Below, in pieces: positions 17,604 through 17,623 of a stretch of 17,623 nt of DNA. Made by a program: the position numbers and the translations under genes. Within the stretch, counting starts at the first letter, position 1. Each line of letters opens with the position of its first letter. Under the pieces are notes generated by a model, which was not told the origin of the DNA, made no database searches, and was given only the letters and a program-made list of their open reading frames with translations. This DNA is from Spirogloea muscicola (Eukaryota; Streptophyta; Zygnematophyceae; Spirogloeales; Spirogloeaceae), in NCBI GenBank assembly GCA_009602725.1, contig WELB01000074.1, positions 286,775 through 304,397 of the forward strand, read 5' to 3'.

Positions 17604-17623
17604 GTCAGTGTACTCTCATCCCA

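Larger units (their letters stand above)
14754..17623. repeat. Right arm of large inverted repeat
   Basis: This is the reverse complement of 1-2870; see the left arm for divergence along its length. The outermost base pairs with base 1, so the arm may continue beyond the window. Compared with the left, it has a 2-base net insertion near 15950, which is compensated further in. Confidence 0.95.

Noticed and set aside
1-17623. CRISPR array, tRNA or rRNA genes, LTR pairs
   Set aside because: No regularly spaced short repeats, cloverleaf-like sequence or rRNA segments were recognised by eye. The gypsy fragments lack flanking LTRs within the window.

Overview
The window looks like nuclear DNA from a land plant. 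It holds intron-rich genes with GT-AG splice sites, Ty3/gypsy and LINE-type retrotransposon debris, and neprosin-family genes. No bacterial operon, rRNA or tRNA was recognised. A seed-free lineage such as a fern, lycophyte or bryophyte would fit the repeats, but the lineage cannot be fixed from this sequence.

The window is built as a very large inverted repeat. Positions 1-2870 match the reverse complement of 14754-17623, and base p pairs with base 17624-p right out to both window edges. Each arm carries the first five exons of the same neprosin (glutamic endopeptidase) gene, reading outwards: left on the minus strand from 1307, right on the plus strand from 16317. Both genes leave the window after exon 5. 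Inside each gene lie a GC-rich promoter and then a decayed Ty3/gypsy integrase remnant. Arm identity is almost perfect over the gene and proximal promoter (one mismatch seen in about 1.67 kb). It drops abruptly at about 1672/15952, and further inwards (2889-3490 against about 13330-14417) it is broken by indels of 200-340 bases.

The loop, about 3.5-13.3 kb, contains a third, complete neprosin gene (9560-12277, plus strand, nine exons, predicted 442 residues). Both glutamates expected to be catalytic are present. The rest of the loop is mostly debris. There is a promoter-like remnant of a further neprosin copy with no exons (about 3900-4195, minus), followed by a third degenerate copy of the gypsy block (4605-5535). 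There are also many 3' ends of a LINE-like element, recognisable from a recurring C-terminal peptide close to SDLRLLTRGY-stop and from a repetitive 3' UTR built around GGGCTGGC.

Functionally this is a small family of secreted, self-inhibited prolyl-type glutamic peptidases being copied and homogenised in a repeat-rich locus. Promoters differ between copies: both arm genes and the exonless remnant share an evenly spaced TGACC/GGTCA array that I do not see upstream of the middle gene. Coding differences between the arm copies and the middle copy are mainly synonymous in exon 3, which argues that both types have been under selection.
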